Assembly: GCF_020536995.1 (NCBI RefSeq)
Contig: NC_068360.1
Span: 12,867,304 to 12,931,303, forward strand
Reading direction: 5' to 3'
Origin: Dreissena polymorpha
Lineage: Eukaryota; Mollusca; Bivalvia; Myida; Dreissenidae
Length of the DNA: 64,000 nt
The notes below the pieces were generated by a model. It was not told where the DNA came from. It searched no databases and saw only the letters and a program-made list of their open reading frames with translations. The position numbers and the translations under genes were made by a program. Shown in pieces: positions 63,042-64,000 of the stretch (the stretch's first letter is position 1; every line of letters starts with the position of its first letter).

Positions 63042-63780
63042 ACAAGATGTGTTTGTGAAACACAATGTTCCCCTATATGATGTTTGACCTTGAAGGATGA
63101 ACTTGACCTTGTGAAGGATGACCTTGACCTTGACCTTTCACCACTCAAAATGTGCAGCTCCATGAGATACACATACATGCCAAATATCAAGTTGCTATCT
63201 TCAATATTGCAAATGTATTCATAAAATAAGCGATTTGGGCCACATATATTTGACCTCTGACCTTGAAGGATGACCTTGACCTTAGCCTTTCACCACTCAA
63301 AATGTGCAGCTCCATGAGATGCACATGCATGCCAAATATCAAGTTGCTATCTTCAATATTGCAAAAGTATTTATAAAATAAGCGATTTGGGCCACATATA
63401 TTTAACCTCTGACCTTGAAGGATGACCTTGACCTTGACCTTTCACCACTCAAAATGTGCAGCTCCATGAGATACAAATGCATGCCAAATATCAAGTTGCT
63501 ATCTTCAATATTGCAAAAGTATTCATAAAATGAGCGATTTTGGCCACATATATTTGACCTCTGACCTTGAAGGATGACCTTGACCTTGACCTTTCACCAC
63601 TCAAAATGTGCAGCTTCATGAGATACACATGCATGCCAAATATAAAGTTGCTATCTTCAATATAGCAAAAGTTATTGCAAAATGTTAAAGTTGGCGCAAA
63701 CAGACAGACAGACCAACGGACCAACAGACAGACAGGGCAAAAACAATATGTCCCCCACTATTATAGTGGGGGACATAAAA
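63042..63780 (+). mobile_element. HINE-like element with about 153-bp units
   Basis: Starts ACAAGATGTGTTTGTGAAACAC; 'atgttcccctata' near the start pairs with 'tatagtgggggacat' at the end, where TCCCCCACTA-TTA-TAGTGGGGGA forms a hairpin (63751-63772). Four units contain 'gaccttgaccttgacctttc' and 'caccactcaaaatgtgcagc'. Same family as 14558-14955. Confidence 0.7.
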
Positions 63781-64000
63781 ATGTATAATATTTTATAGTA
63801 AATGAAGTTTGAAACCACTAGGGCAATAATTTTCTCATTCATGGGAATATCAATCAAATTTTGTTTGAATATCTCTTTTTATACAAGTATAATTATTTGC
63901 ATTATTTGCCCCATTTTAATTAAATTGGAAATTTAAAAGCGCAAAAATGTTTTTTTACCTTTGATCAACCCATGCGAAAGACAAAATAATCTTTGGAGGT
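63781..64000. other. right edge, nothing certain
   Basis: AT-rich. On the minus strand the last 42 bases end in a donor-like CAAAG|GTAAAA (at 63959) whose phase would fit LAMP exon 2, but too little is present to call it LAMP exon 1. Confidence 0.2.

Noticed and set aside
63959-64000. LAMP exon 1 at the right edge
   Set aside because: Only a donor-like site and about 40 bases are present; there is no signal peptide or start codon to support it.

Overview
This window is animal nuclear DNA, most likely from a bivalve mollusc. Genes are split by long AT-rich introns with GT/AG borders, repeats fill most of the space, and the repeat families (starts like ACAAGAGGGCCATGATGGCCC, tails of GACGGACAGACAGACGG, tRNA-headed SINEs) resemble those I know from bivalve genomes. 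I could not search a database, so the species is inferred. Every gene I can support is on the minus strand.

Left third (about 0.9-24 kb): a tandem cluster of TNF-superfamily ligand genes. From the left edge there is a first exon only (935-1225, the rest lies outside the window), a complete six-exon gene (8732 down to 4058, 453 residues), an orphan pair of exons coding only the C-terminal half of a TNF homology domain (14434 down to 12654), and a complete eight-exon gene (23961 down to 16869, 395 residues). I assembled the two complete genes by hand from GT/AG borders; every junction keeps frame. The shared plan is: exon 1 with a cytoplasmic tail and one membrane helix ending in phase 0, a lysine/arginine-rich exon, a coiled-coil stalk, then the TNF domain with its last intron in phase 0 just after the G-L-x-x-x-Y-A strand. 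Minisatellites of 78, 35, 160 and 39 bp and a piggyBac-type MITE lie between and inside these genes.

Middle (24-37 kb): mobile-element-rich spacer containing one single-exon gene for a family 92 glycosyltransferase (31585 down to 30155). Two inverted copies of a terminal-inverted-repeat element that carries a tRNA-like segment lie at about 25 and 32 kb. An odd 1.1-kb low-complexity block lies at 26-27 kb.

Right half (37-64 kb): one long gene for a lysosome-associated membrane protein (LAMP), exons 2 to 8, from 56613 down to 37401; the signal-peptide exon is outside the window. Its introns hold three minisatellites that each abut an exon border. One of them, about 44 units of 62 bp, is built from the end of exon 7 together with its 5' splice site. 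The introns also hold nested mobile elements: Helentron/HINE-like noncoding elements, a Tigger-type and a Mutator-type insertion, and another TA-flanked element. Several repeat arrays contain consensus nuclear-receptor sites.

The TNF ligands would signal to neighbouring cells in immunity, cell death or development. LAMP would coat lysosomes, and the GT92 enzyme would act in the Golgi. There is no sign that these three gene types work as one pathway. The most notable novelties are the TNF cluster with its orphan half-domain, the proteoglycan-like stalk of the second ligand, and the splice-site minisatellite in LAMP.
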